The translations under genes and the position numbers were made by a program. Of a DNA stretch of 64,000 nt, positions 17,172 to 29,408 are shown one piece after another. This DNA is from Streptomyces sp. NBC_01460 (GTDB taxonomy: Bacteria; Actinomycetota; Actinomycetes; Streptomycetales; Streptomycetaceae). Location: positions 7,750,001 to 7,814,000 of the forward strand of contig NZ_CP109473.1 in the NCBI RefSeq assembly GCF_036227405.1. Direction: 5' to 3'. Positions within the stretch are counted from its first letter, which is position 1, and every line of letters starts with the position of its first letter. The notes beneath the pieces were generated by a model. The model was not told the origin of the DNA and did not search any database. It worked only from the letters and a program-made list of their open reading frames with translations.

Positions 17172-18575
17172 TCACGCGAGGGCGCCCGGGAGTACGGCCT
17201 TCTTCTTGAACAGGAAGTCGGCGAGATGGCCTTCGTGCGGGTCGCACGGGTGGTAACCGCGGTCGAACCGGTCGCCGGCGAAGACCTTGTCGACGCCCGG
17301 CTCCTCGGCGAGTGCCCGCACCAGCCCGTCGGCCTCACCGACCACGGACACGATGAGGGACCCGGCGCACGCGGCCACCGCCTTCGACCGGGGCACGTGC
17401 GCCACCGCCGTGAAGGGGAAGGGAAGTTCCGTGCCGAACAGCGACGATCCGGGATCCACCAGCAGCACCGTGGGCCTCAGGAACGCCTGGCCGTCGAGCT
17501 CCACCCGCAGCGGCACACCGGTCGCGGCCGCGGTGACGTCCACCGCGCCGGCGGCGACCTCCCTCTCGATCCGCAGCGCGAGTGAATCCCGCGCCGCCCG
17601 GTCCGGGAACGCGGGCACGGCCGCCCTCGGGTCGTCCAGCGGCAGCACCGGACGCGCCGCGAACTCGTGGGCCAGCGCCTCGGCAGCCGCCTTCGGATCG
17701 CCCAGCACGACGAGGGAGCTCATGTTGACGCAGAGCCTGCCGCAGCCCGCGAACGCCTCCCGGGCCAGGCGCTGCCAGGCGTCGACCGGCAGCCGGTCAC
17801 CGATCACCGCCCGACTGCGGCCGAAGTGGTACGTCTTCACCTTCCCGGGAGGCAGGTCGGCAGGCACGTCCTCGCCCGGCCACAGCACCTGGTCGGCCAG
17901 CCGGCGCAGCGCGGGCGCGTCCCCGTGCACCACGGACACACCGTGCTCGGGCAGCCCGGCCGCGTACAGCTCCTCGGTGAGGAGGACCGGTGTGAAGGGG
18001 TCGGCGGCCGCGGTGCTCAGCAGCACCGGACGACGCGTGGCCAGGGCCTGGAGCCACTCGATGTTGATGGTCGGGAAATTGCCGGGCTGACGCACCAGCA
18101 CCGACCGGCCCGCTGGACGCCAGCTCCACCCCAGGCCGCTGCCGCCGGTCCGGTAGGCCGCCACCGTGCCGTCGGGGGACTGCGCGGCCAGGATCTCCTC
18201 CATACGGGCGAGGTCCTGGGCGGCCGTACGCAGCCCGCGGGCGGCACGCCGGCGTGGCAGGCCGCTCACCGCGGACAGGGCGCGCAGCCACAGGTCGAGG
18301 TCCCCGCTGTCCAGCCGGGCGGTGACGCGGTCGGCGGCGCGGCGCAGCAGCCCGAACCAGTCCGCGTCGTCGATGGAGCGCATACGGCGGGAGGCCCGGC
18401 CGGCCTCCTCGGCCATCCGGAACTGCGTGAGACGCCCGGCGGAGCCGAGCCGGGCCAGCGGCCTGCCCTCGACGTCGTGGACGACGTACGGACGGTGCGA
18501 CATGACCGCCCGCGCCCCGTCGTAGGCCGGGACGTCCAGGACCTCCGTGCCCAGGGCCGCCGTCGGCGCACTCAC
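17172..18575 (-). CDS. thnO: ThnO-like acyl-CoA reductase / aldehyde dehydrogenase family protein
   Basis: GTG at 18575 overlaps the thnP stop as GTGA, which fixes the start. The 467-residue product belongs to the aldehyde dehydrogenase/LuxC-like superfamily. It shows a nucleotide-binding region around VLVRQPGNFPTINIEW, and a candidate nucleophile Cys282 in GCGRLCVNMSS. It lies between the acyl-activating enzyme thnN and the radical SAM thnP, as in thn. It likely reduces an activated acid to an aldehyde, or the reverse; the physiological substrate is unknown. Confidence 0.82.
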   Translation of the reverse strand: MSAPTAALGTEVLDVPAYDGARAVMSHRPYVVHDVEGRPLARLGSAGRLTQFRMAEEAGRASRRMRSIDDADWFGLLRRAADRVTARLDSGDLDLWLRALSAVSGLPRRRAARGLRTAAQDLARMEEILAAQSPDGTVAAYRTGGSGLGWSWRPAGRSVLVRQPGNFPTINIEWLQALATRRPVLLSTAAADPFTPVLLTEELYAAGLPEHGVSVVHGDAPALRRLADQVLWPGEDVPADLPPGKVKTYHFGRSRAVIGDRLPVDAWQRLAREAFAGCGRLCVNMSSLVVLGDPKAAAEALAHEFAARPVLPLDDPRAAVPAFPDRAARDSLALRIEREVAAGAVDVTAAATGVPLRVELDGQAFLRPTVLLVDPGSSLFGTELPFPFTAVAHVPRSKAVAACAGSLIVSVVGEADGLVRALAEEPGVDKVFAGDRFDRGYHPCDPHEGHLADFLFKKKAVLPGALA

Positions 18576-20020
18576 TGGACCTCCGGAACCAGCGCCGCCG
18601 GCTCCTTCGTCTGCGGTGCGCCGCCGTCGAGCAGACCGAGCCGGGTCTGGACGGTGCTCAGGTCGGCCAGGTACGCGATGCGCTTGTACTTGCCGTCGCG
18701 ACGCGTCGGGGTCATGTCGTCGTACAGCTTCCACAGTTCGTCGATGGACGCGGCCTCGCTGGAGGTCACCGGGATGTGGCCGGTGAAGCAGTCGCTGTCG
18801 TCGGTCTCCAGGGTGAAGTCGACCCGCTTGGCCATGTCCTTCTCCACCTCGTGGTGGAAGGGCACGAAGAAGCAGGGCGAGACGATGTCGTGCCGGTTGT
18901 CACCGAGCCGCGCCTGCAGCCAGGTGATGGTCGAGCGCATCGCCTCGTCGGTCTCGCCCGGGATGCCGAGGATCAGGGTGGCCTGGACGCCGATCCCTGC
19001 CTTGCTCAGCGAGCTCAGCGCGCGCTCGGTCACGTCGACCTTGACCGGCCGGCCGAGCCGCTTGAGCAGCGACCAGTCGAGGGTCTCGACACCGACCAGC
19101 AGCCGGAAGCAGCCGGAGGCGCGCAGCATGCGCGCCATGTCGTCGTCGATGAGGTCAGGACGGGCCTTGGCCTCCCACTCGAACTTGCCCTGCAGACCGG
19201 ACTTCTCGATGCCCCGGCACAGCTCCTGCATGCGTGGGACGTCCTCGACGAAGTCGTCGTCCTCGATGCGGATCCGGTCGAAGCCATGGACCTCGACCAG
19301 TTCGCGGATCTCCTCGACCACCCGTTCCGCGCTGTGCCGGCGCTGGCCGACCCCCCACTGGTGCTTGGAGTAGCAGTAGGCGCAGGCGTACGAGCAGCCA
19401 CGGCTGGTGACGAGGTTGCCGGACCGGCCTCGGGAGATCGTGTTGTACAACTGCATGTCCGCCAGGTCCCGGGCAGGCTTGGGCAGCTTGTCGAGACGCA
19501 TCACCTGTGGCGCGGCCGGTGTCTCGACCACGGTGCCGTCGTCGTCGCGGAAGACGATGCCGCGGATCTTGCGCAGGTTCTTGCGGCCGTTGGTGCCGTA
19601 CTCGTGGACCAGATGGGAGAAGGTGACCTCTCCCTCTCCCTTGACCACCACGTCCGCGGAGCCGTCCTCGACGAGCTTGCGTGCCAGCGGGGTGGCGCCG
19701 ACACCGCCGTAGACGACGAGTGCGTTCGGATGATGGCGGCGGCTCTCGGCACCGAGTTTGATGCCGTTCTTCAGACTGGAGGTGAGGACCTGGATGCCCA
19801 CGATGTCCGGGCGATGGCCGCGCAGGAACTCGTTGGGTGTGGCCAACGGCCTCTGCAGGACGAACAACTGGTCGTCGATGAACCGGACGTCGGTGCCCTT
19901 GGTGTCGTGGAAGGTGCCCTCCCGGAGGGTCGCGGCCAGGGAGAGCAGCCCCAGTTGCGGTGCGGAGATCGACTCCCCGGAGTACGACGAGCGGCGAGCG
20001 TTCACGAGTAGAACCTGCAT
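18572..20020 (-). CDS. thnP: ThnP-like cobalamin-binding radical SAM protein
   Basis: The ATG at 20020 with AGGAGG upstream was chosen over an open frame reaching 20170. The 482-residue protein has a B12-binding domain (MQVLLVNARRSSYSGES, VVYGGVGATPLARKL) and Cys209, Cys213 and Cys216 in the CxxxCxxC motif of SRGCSYACAYCYSKHQWG. ThnP is essential for thienamycin production but its reaction is the least defined of the three B12 radical SAM proteins. It is the first gene of the minus-strand string P-O-N-M-L-K-J, with overlaps or short gaps, so its promoter should lie in the gap shared with thnQ. Confidence 0.88.
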   Translation of the reverse strand: MQVLLVNARRSSYSGESISAPQLGLLSLAATLREGTFHDTKGTDVRFIDDQLFVLQRPLATPNEFLRGHRPDIVGIQVLTSSLKNGIKLGAESRRHHPNALVVYGGVGATPLARKLVEDGSADVVVKGEGEVTFSHLVHEYGTNGRKNLRKIRGIVFRDDDGTVVETPAAPQVMRLDKLPKPARDLADMQLYNTISRGRSGNLVTSRGCSYACAYCYSKHQWGVGQRRHSAERVVEEIRELVEVHGFDRIRIEDDDFVEDVPRMQELCRGIEKSGLQGKFEWEAKARPDLIDDDMARMLRASGCFRLLVGVETLDWSLLKRLGRPVKVDVTERALSSLSKAGIGVQATLILGIPGETDEAMRSTITWLQARLGDNRHDIVSPCFFVPFHHEVEKDMAKRVDFTLETDDSDCFTGHIPVTSSEAASIDELWKLYDDMTPTRRDGKYKRIAYLADLSTVQTRLGLLDGGAPQTKEPAALVPEVQ

Positions 20021-20457
20021 GCGTGTCTGGCCTCCTGCGCGTGGACAGTCCCGGGGCACCGACCGACTGCCCGCACAGCCCGTGCACCCGGCTCCGTGGG
20101 ACGGGCGAACATGGTGATGCCGTGCCTGCCGCCTGTGAGGAGGCGGGAGCGGTTCCGGAACGGCTCGCATGGACGGGGGTCACATGGGGCTTTGCAAGCC
20201 GCAGTACAGGGGACACCGCACGTCGGAGCGGCGTCCAATGCCAATCGCGGGTCACCCGAACCCGCCGGTGGCATGAGTGGGTCCGGCCCGCGGGAGCCAT
20301 GCCGTGGGCGCATCACCGCGATGGCGTCCCGGCCTATGGGCCGGGGGCCGGCCCTGTGGCAGCATCGTGCGGTGTCCGACGCGAGGGCCCCGGGCCGGCC
20401 AGGCCGGTCCGCCCGCCGCACCGTGACTGCCCGGCCCCTCCCTGCCCGAGGAGTGTC
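20021..20457. promoter_or_regulatory. Divergent control region between thnP and thnQ
   Basis: This 437-base gap must hold the promoters for the long thnP-J operon and for thnQ plus the extra crotonase. No protein-like frame with a ribosome site was found. It is less GC-rich around 20180-20260. I could not identify clear -35/-10 pairs or a T-N11-A LysR site with confidence. It is the natural place to look for ThnI binding. Confidence 0.55.
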
Positions 20458-21237
20458 ATGACCGCTTTCCACTCGTCCTCCGGCGCGGTGGAGCCGACGA
20501 CCACGACGGATCCGGCAGCCGGTGAGCGCGAGGTCTTCCGGCGCGACGGAGTGGTCCGCTGGGACCACGTGCTGACGCCCCGGCAGGTGGCGGATCTCCG
20601 GGGGAGCGTGGAGCGGGCCTTCTTCGACGACGGCCGGCCGGTGGAAGGGGTACGAGACCTGTCGGAGCGCAGGGGCCGACCGCTGGACCTGGCTCTGCTG
20701 CAGAAGGTGAACCTGTGGCAGTCCGACCCGGCCTGCGAGGCCCAGGTCCGCCGCCCCGACCTCTACCGGCGGGTGGAGGGACTGCTCGGCGGACCCGTGC
20801 GCCTGCTCCGCGACCATTCCTTCTACAAGCCGGGAGGCAAGGGCGAACGCAGCCGTCTCGTCCTGCACCAGGACAACCGCTACTGGCACCTCACCCCGCC
20901 CGAGGCCGTCACGGTGTGGATGGCGCTGGACGACGCCACGCCGGAGAACGGCTGCGTCCAGTACGTCCTCGGAAGCCACCGGTGGGGCCGGGTGGAACAC
21001 ACCCGGCCGGAGGAGGGCGCCGTCCTGGTCGAGGCCCACAGCGAGCAGGAACCCGTGGCGTACCCGGTGCCCGCGGGCAGCGCGCTGGTCCACCACGCCA
21101 ACACCCTGCACGGCTCCGGGCCGAACCGCACCGACGGCCCCCGCCGCGCCTACGCCCTCGTCTTCGTCCGGGCGGACGTGTGCGCGCGCGGTGAGACCCT
21201 GACCGGGCTCCCGCTCGCGGCGGAGCTCGCCCGGTGA
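20458..21237 (+). CDS. thnQ: ThnQ-like Fe(II)/2-oxoglutarate oxygenase
   Basis: The ATG at 20458 follows CCCGAGGAG. The 259-residue phytanoyl-CoA dioxygenase-like protein has the iron ligands His137-x-Asp139 (VLHQDNRYW) and His218 (LHGSGPNRT) and Arg229/Arg230. ThnQ is the oxygenase that desaturates the ring at C2/C3 in thienamycin biosynthesis, while ThnG acts on the side chain. Identity with ThnQ is based on position next to thnP. The stop codon overlaps the start of the following crotonase, so the two are translated together. Confidence 0.87.
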   Translation: MTAFHSSSGAVEPTTTTDPAAGEREVFRRDGVVRWDHVLTPRQVADLRGSVERAFFDDGRPVEGVRDLSERRGRPLDLALLQKVNLWQSDPACEAQVRRPDLYRRVEGLLGGPVRLLRDHSFYKPGGKGERSRLVLHQDNRYWHLTPPEAVTVWMALDDATPENGCVQYVLGSHRWGRVEHTRPEEGAVLVEAHSEQEPVAYPVPAGSALVHHANTLHGSGPNRTDGPRRAYALVFVRADVCARGETLTGLPLAAELAR

Positions 21238-22115
21238 CGGCGCAGGGGACGGACCCGGTGTACGAGACGATTCTGCTGGAACGCGCCGACGGGATCGCCT
21301 GGGTCACGCTCAACCGCCCCGAGCGGCTCAACGCCACCACCGAGCAGATGCACCACGAACTGCTGGACGCCTTCGCCCGCGTCGCCGACGACGGTTCCAG
21401 CCAGGTGCTCGTCCTCACCGGTGCCGGCGACCGGGCCTTCTGCATCGGCAGCGACCTCGGTTTCCTCACCGAGGTCCTGGACGGTGAGGAAGCCGATTCC
21501 GATCTGTTCGCCGCCTATCTGGAACGGCTGAACCGGGTCGTCTTCGCCCTGGAGCGCCTGCCGGTGCCGACGATCGCCATGGTGCAGGCCAAGGCGCGCG
21601 CCAGCGGCTTCGAGATGGTGGTGGCCTGCGACTTCGTGCTGATCGCCGAGGAGGCCCGGATCGGCGACGTGCACACACCGTACGGTCACATGCCGGGTGC
21701 CGGCGCCACCCACCGAACCATCCGGAAGATGGGCCTGCAGCCGGCGATGGAGCTGCTGATGACCGGCCGGTGGCTGTCGGCCGCCGAGGCCGTCGACAAG
21801 GGACTGGCGCTGCGCGCGGTGCCGCGGGACCGGCTCCGTGAGGAGACCGCCTTGTTCGCCCGCACCCTGGCCGATGTCCCGGGCGACTGCCTGCGGCATC
21901 TGAAGGCGGCGGTGATGGGCGGCCTCGGCCGGACCGTCGAGGAGGCCGTGGCGGTGGAGACGTCCGCGTACCTGTCGTTGCTGCGCTCGTCCTCGGGACC
22001 GGTCGACGGTTTCCGCGCGGGGCAGCGGGAACGGGCATCACGGCGGGCGGGCCCCACCTCCGGCGAGAGGACCGCCGCCGCGGGTCCGGCTCAGGGGGGC
22101 GGGCCGCCTCCGTAG
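21234..22115 (+). CDS. Second crotonase-family protein, extra to the thn set
   Basis: GTG at 21234 overlaps the thnQ stop as GTGA. The 293-residue protein has crotonase features: WVTLNRPERLNA, the oxyanion-hole segment FCIGSDLGFL, a CD motif in FEMVVACDFVLI, and HMPGAGATHRTIRKMG. The usual catalytic Glu before PGAGGT is absent (the stretch reads GDVHTPYGHMPGAG), and the second oxyanion loop reads ARASGFE instead of a Gly-rich turn. It therefore looks unlike a standard enoyl-CoA hydratase and unlike ThnE. It should act on a CoA or pantetheine thioester. No thn counterpart is known to me. Confidence 0.83.
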   Translation: MTAQGTDPVYETILLERADGIAWVTLNRPERLNATTEQMHHELLDAFARVADDGSSQVLVLTGAGDRAFCIGSDLGFLTEVLDGEEADSDLFAAYLERLNRVVFALERLPVPTIAMVQAKARASGFEMVVACDFVLIAEEARIGDVHTPYGHMPGAGATHRTIRKMGLQPAMELLMTGRWLSAAEAVDKGLALRAVPRDRLREETALFARTLADVPGDCLRHLKAAVMGGLGRTVEEAVAVETSAYLSLLRSSSGPVDGFRAGQRERASRRAGPTSGERTAAAGPAQGGGPPP

Positions 22116-22777
22116 CGGCGCCGGGCGTCGGACAGATCCTCGATCCGGTCGGAGGCCCAGGGCCGTTCCCAGCCGCCGAGCCGCAGCAGCCACGCGGTGA
22201 GGGCGGCGGTGAACCCCCACACGAACACGTCGCCGGCCAGGAATCCGGGGCTGAGATGGCCGTCCGGGAACCGGACGAGCAGCCGCGCCCCGGGGTCGGC
22301 GAGGTCCGCGAGAGGCACCCGGTGGACGGACACGATCTCCTCGCCGTCCCCGTCGATCCGGCTGCCCACCCCCCACCAGCCGAGCACGGGAACGACCGAG
22401 AAGCCGCTGTGGGCGAGGTTCAGCGGGGCCAGCGCGCCGCCGATCCGGACCTTCGAAGGGTCCAGCCCCGTCTCCTCACACGTCTCGCGCAGCGCGGTGC
22501 CCACGGGGCCGCCGTCACCGGGAGCGGAGGAGCCACCGGGGAAGCACACCTGGCCGGGGTGGTTCCGCAGGGCTCCGGAACGGCGCAGGAAGAGCAGGTC
22601 CGGACCCTGGACGCCGGCGCCGAGGAGCACCAGGACGGCGGAGCCCCGCGCATGCGCGGGCACCGGGCCCGCGTACCGCGCCAGCTCCGGCGGGAGGTCG
22701 CCGTAGGTCCTGCGGACCAGGTCGGTCAGCCAGGACGGCACGTCGTCGCCGGGTGCGTCCGTCGGGTCGTCAGCCAC
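22091..22777 (-). CDS. thnR: ThnR-like Nudix CoA pyrophosphatase
   Basis: A Nudix protein of about 228 residues. The CoA-pyrophosphatase signature LLFLRRSGALRNHPGQVCFPGG is followed by the Nudix helix ALRETCEETGL. ThnR cleaves CoA to 4'-phosphopantetheine, the first step in making the cysteaminyl side chain, followed by ThnH and ThnT. The GTG at 22777 is one possible start; a TTG at 22786 is another, and neither has a strong ribosome site. Its 3' end overlaps the convergent crotonase by 25 bases. It diverges from thnT across about 140 bases. Confidence 0.87.
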   Translation of the reverse strand: MADDPTDAPGDDVPSWLTDLVRRTYGDLPPELARYAGPVPAHARGSAVLVLLGAGVQGPDLLFLRRSGALRNHPGQVCFPGGSSAPGDGGPVGTALRETCEETGLDPSKVRIGGALAPLNLAHSGFSVVPVLGWWGVGSRIDGDGEEIVSVHRVPLADLADPGARLLVRFPDGHLSPGFLAGDVFVWGFTAALTAWLLRLGGWERPWASDRIEDLSDARRRYGGGPPP

Positions 22778-22924
22778 GGACGACAAGCGTAGGGAACACC
22801 GGGCCCGGCCGGGGAGGTTCTGCGGGAACCGGCGCTTCTGCCCGGCCCGCCCGGAGGATCATGTGGACGGGAGTGCGGTGCGAACCGGCGCCGCCGCGAC
22901 AGGCGAGAGAGCTGAGGGCAGCGG

Positions 22925-24103
22925 ATGAGTGGGATGCGGACACCCGGACCGGCACCGCGCACCGGACCGCGCAACGCGTTGACGGACGTGGCCGGGATCC
23001 GGGTCGGGCACGCCGCGCGCACCGGGGACGGCTGGCTGACCGGTGTCACCGCGGTCCTCGCCCCGGAGGACGGAATGGTCGCGGCGGTCGACGTACGCGG
23101 CGGCGGGCCGGGGACCCGGGAGACCGACGCCCTGGATCCGCGCAACCTGGTGGCGCGGATCGACGCGGTGGTGCTGACCGGTGGCAGCGCCTTCGGCCTC
23201 GACGCGGCGTCCGGCGTCGCCGCCTGGCTGGAGGAACGGGGCCGTGGTTTCCGGGTGGGGCCCGGCCGGGCCCAGGTGGTGCCGGTCGTCCCCGCCGCAG
23301 CCCTGTTCGACCTGGGACGCGGGGGTCTCTGGACGGCCCGGCCAGGGGCGGAGGTGGGTCGGGAGGCGGTCGAGGGGGCGGCCGGCGGTGATGAGGGCGG
23401 GGCCGTCGTCCAGGGCTGCGCCGGGGCCGGCACGGGCGCGGTGGCCGGTGGGATGAAGGGCGGCATCGGCACCGCGAGCATCGTGCTGCCGTCCGGAGCG
23501 ACGGTCGCGGCCCTCGCCGCGGTGAACGCCTCGGGCTCGCTCGTGGACCCGTCCACCGGTGCGCTGTACGGAGCCTGGACGGAGGTGGGGGACGAATTCC
23601 GGGCCCGCGGCCTGCACACCCCGTTCCCGCAAGCCGCCGTACACGCCCGGGCGACGGAGCGTCTTGCCGTCGCGCGCGAGGAGAGCCGACGGCGGCAGGC
23701 CGACGAGGTAAGGCAGCTGAACACGACCTTGGCCGTCGTGGCGACCGACGCCGCCCTCACCCGACCCCAGGCGCAGAAACTGGCGGGCACCGCGCACGAC
23801 GGCCTGGCCCGGGCGATCAGGCCGGTGCACCTGCTGACCGACGGCGACACCGTGTTCGCGCTGTCGACAGGCCGGCTGCCCCTGGCAGGCGGTGAGGCGG
23901 ACGGGACCGAGGACCGCACGGGCTGGCGGGCCCACACCGAGGTGGCGGCGGCCAACGAGATCCTCTCGGCGGGTGCCGACGTGGTCTCCCGGGCCGTGGT
24001 GCACGCGGCGCTCGCCGCACGGACCACCGACACCCCCGGCGGCTTCTTCCCTTCCTACCTGGACCTGTACGGCATGCCGGAGGACGGCGCCTCCCTCAGG
24101 TGA
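22925..24103 (+). CDS. thnT: ThnT-like self-cleaving pantetheine hydrolase (P1/DmpA family)
   Basis: A 392-residue member of the P1 (DmpA) N-terminal nucleophile hydrolases. It has NALTDVAGIRVGHA near the N-terminus, LTGGSAFGLDAASGV, GTGAVAGGMKGGIGTAS, and the autocleavage site Asn266-Thr267 in RQLNTTLAVVATDA. The freed Thr267 would be the nucleophile. ThnT hydrolyses pantetheine or the pantetheinyl carbapenam to leave cysteamine. The ATG has GAGGG 6 bases upstream. In S. cattleya, thnS (beta-lactamase) stands between thnR and thnT; here the two are direct neighbours. Confidence 0.92.
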   Translation: MSGMRTPGPAPRTGPRNALTDVAGIRVGHAARTGDGWLTGVTAVLAPEDGMVAAVDVRGGGPGTRETDALDPRNLVARIDAVVLTGGSAFGLDAASGVAAWLEERGRGFRVGPGRAQVVPVVPAAALFDLGRGGLWTARPGAEVGREAVEGAAGGDEGGAVVQGCAGAGTGAVAGGMKGGIGTASIVLPSGATVAALAAVNASGSLVDPSTGALYGAWTEVGDEFRARGLHTPFPQAAVHARATERLAVAREESRRRQADEVRQLNTTLAVVATDAALTRPQAQKLAGTAHDGLARAIRPVHLLTDGDTVFALSTGRLPLAGGEADGTEDRTGWRAHTEVAAANEILSAGADVVSRAVVHAALAARTTDTPGGFFPSYLDLYGMPEDGASLR

Positions 24104-24618
24104 GTACGGCGGCCAGGTCCACGGCCTCCAGGTGACGAGGGGGCACGAGGCGCGAACCGGGACCGGCCGCCGCAGCCCGTCCACGTACGAACGACTCGGA
24201 GGTGGAGGCCCTGAGAAGGCCCGGCGGCCGTCAGCGGCGTGAGCGTGTTGCCGTGGTGACAGCGCCTCAGCACCCGCGGGTCTCCGGTGACGGCCCGCCC
24301 TCGACGGCACCTGGCAGGCGCGTGGGTCCCCCTCGACGAGATCAGCCGGAACCGAAGGCGGGGTCGCCAGAACACTGCCTTCCGCTACGGGGGCGTCTCC
24401 GGCCGCCGGCGGGCGTGTCCGCAAGGCGGAAGGGTGTGGGGGCGGGGGAGGGGCGGGGCCTTCCCGCCCGTGCGTCATGCAGCCGTCCGCGCCGGTGCGG
24501 GTACGCGGGGAGAGCGGGGAGAGCCGTCGCGGGCACAGTGGTCGGAGGCCGCCTTCCGATCGTCCCCGGGGGGTCGGTCCGCCCTTTGCCGACAGCTCGC
24601 CGAGCCTGGAGGGAACGT
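24104..24618. other. Intergenic region, possible right border of the carbapenem cluster
   Basis: There are 515 bases with no convincing gene. The frames here are Arg/Pro/Gly-rich and lack ribosome sites. The ribosome site for the next gene (GGAGGG) is at 24608-24613. No tRNA, repeat or integrase scar was seen. Confidence 0.55.
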
Positions 24619-25521
24619 TTGACCGTGGAGCGCATCGACCAGCCGGCGCGCTCCCGCGCGCGGCCCCACACATTCATGCGGCTGCCGCTCGACCGGGACC
24701 CGACAGCCCGTGACCTCGTGGTTCTCGGGGTGCCGTACGACGAGTCGGGCCGGTGCCCCGGGACTCGCCTGGGACCGGGTGCCGTGCGGGACGCGTCCGC
24801 CTTCGCGCACGTTCCCGGTGCGGACCGCGGCCCGGGCACCTTCGATCTCGTCGACTGTGTGGACGGAGGAGACCTCGATCTGACGCCGTGGATCTCGGGT
24901 GCCGCCTCCGACGTCCTGTACAAGCGTCTGTCCCACCTCCTCGCAGGCAATGCCGCCGTGCTGCTGCTCGGCGGCAGCCGGTCACTGACCCTGGCGGCGC
25001 TGCGCGCGGTGGCCGAGATACACGGTCCTGTCGCCCTTCTCCGTCTGGCCGCGGATCCCGCGGGCTCGCACCTCCACGGTGATGTGCTGTACCAGGCGGT
25101 CGACGAACACCTCGTCGACCCGTCGGCGATGGTCCGGATCGGCCTGCGCGGCGCCGGTGACTCCGGTCGTGCCCAGGGCGGGGTGACGCTCGACGTCGGC
25201 CGGTTCGGCCGGCTGGGCGTCCGCGGCGCCGCCGGATTCGTGCGGCACCGGATCGGTCGCCGGCCCGTCTACGTCTCGGTGGCGGTCGACGTCGCCGACC
25301 CGGCCTTCGCCCCCGGTACCGGCATCCGGGTGCCGGGCGGGCTCACCTCACGGGAGGTACTCGGGCTGCTGCGTTGTGTCGGAGACCTGTGCCCGGTCGG
25401 GTTCGAGGTGATGGGGGTGTCGCCGCCCCAGGACCGTTCCGGGATCACCGCCGCGCTGGCCTCGGAGATCGGTGGCGAGCTGATCCACCAGTACGCCAGG
25501 GCGCAGCGCATCCTGATGTGA
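24619..25521 (+). CDS. Degenerate arginase/agmatinase-family protein
   Basis: A 300-residue ureohydrolase-fold protein. TTG at 24619 lies 6 bases after GGAGG; GTG at 24625 is an alternative start. Fold landmarks are LGVPYDESGRCPGTRLGP, SVAVDVADPAFAPGTG and FEVMGVSPPQD. Metal motifs are lost: GGDHS reads GGSRS (118-122), DAHxD reads AADPAG, the first Asp of SxDxD is Ala222, and the Glu before the VSPP motif is Gly. Only Asp224 of the usual ligands remains, so Mn-dependent hydrolysis is unlikely. The family includes the clavulanic acid enzyme proclavaminate amidinohydrolase. It could belong to the cluster as a non-catalytic partner, or be a neighbour. Confidence 0.8.
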   Translation: MTVERIDQPARSRARPHTFMRLPLDRDPTARDLVVLGVPYDESGRCPGTRLGPGAVRDASAFAHVPGADRGPGTFDLVDCVDGGDLDLTPWISGAASDVLYKRLSHLLAGNAAVLLLGGSRSLTLAALRAVAEIHGPVALLRLAADPAGSHLHGDVLYQAVDEHLVDPSAMVRIGLRGAGDSGRAQGGVTLDVGRFGRLGVRGAAGFVRHRIGRRPVYVSVAVDVADPAFAPGTGIRVPGGLTSREVLGLLRCVGDLCPVGFEVMGVSPPQDRSGITAALASEIGGELIHQYARAQRILM

Positions 25522-25763
25522 GCGAGAGATGCGCGCTCCCCCTCCAGGGACCGTCCGCACTCCGTCATGCGGCGGGTCCGGGACCGGAGGGTCCGACTTC
25601 AGCGACCCGCTGCGTCCACCGCCGTCCCGCACCCGTCGAACACGTCCTGCACGGGTCGCACCGATGAAGGCACCGACAGGACCGACCTCGCCCCAGCCAC
25701 CAGGAACGACACGGACAGCCCGTCCGGAACTGCCCACCCGTCAGGCCGAAGAGGGTTGCCGTG

Positions 25764-29408
<3,645 letters not shown>

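Noticed and set aside
22925..24103. Beta-lactamase gene (thnS equivalent)
   Set aside because: Motifs and the Asn-Thr autocleavage site identify a P1/DmpA-type hydrolase (ThnT), not a beta-lactamase.
24619..25521. Active proclavaminate amidinohydrolase or agmatinase
   Set aside because: Nearly all metal ligands are replaced, so catalytic function was not assigned.
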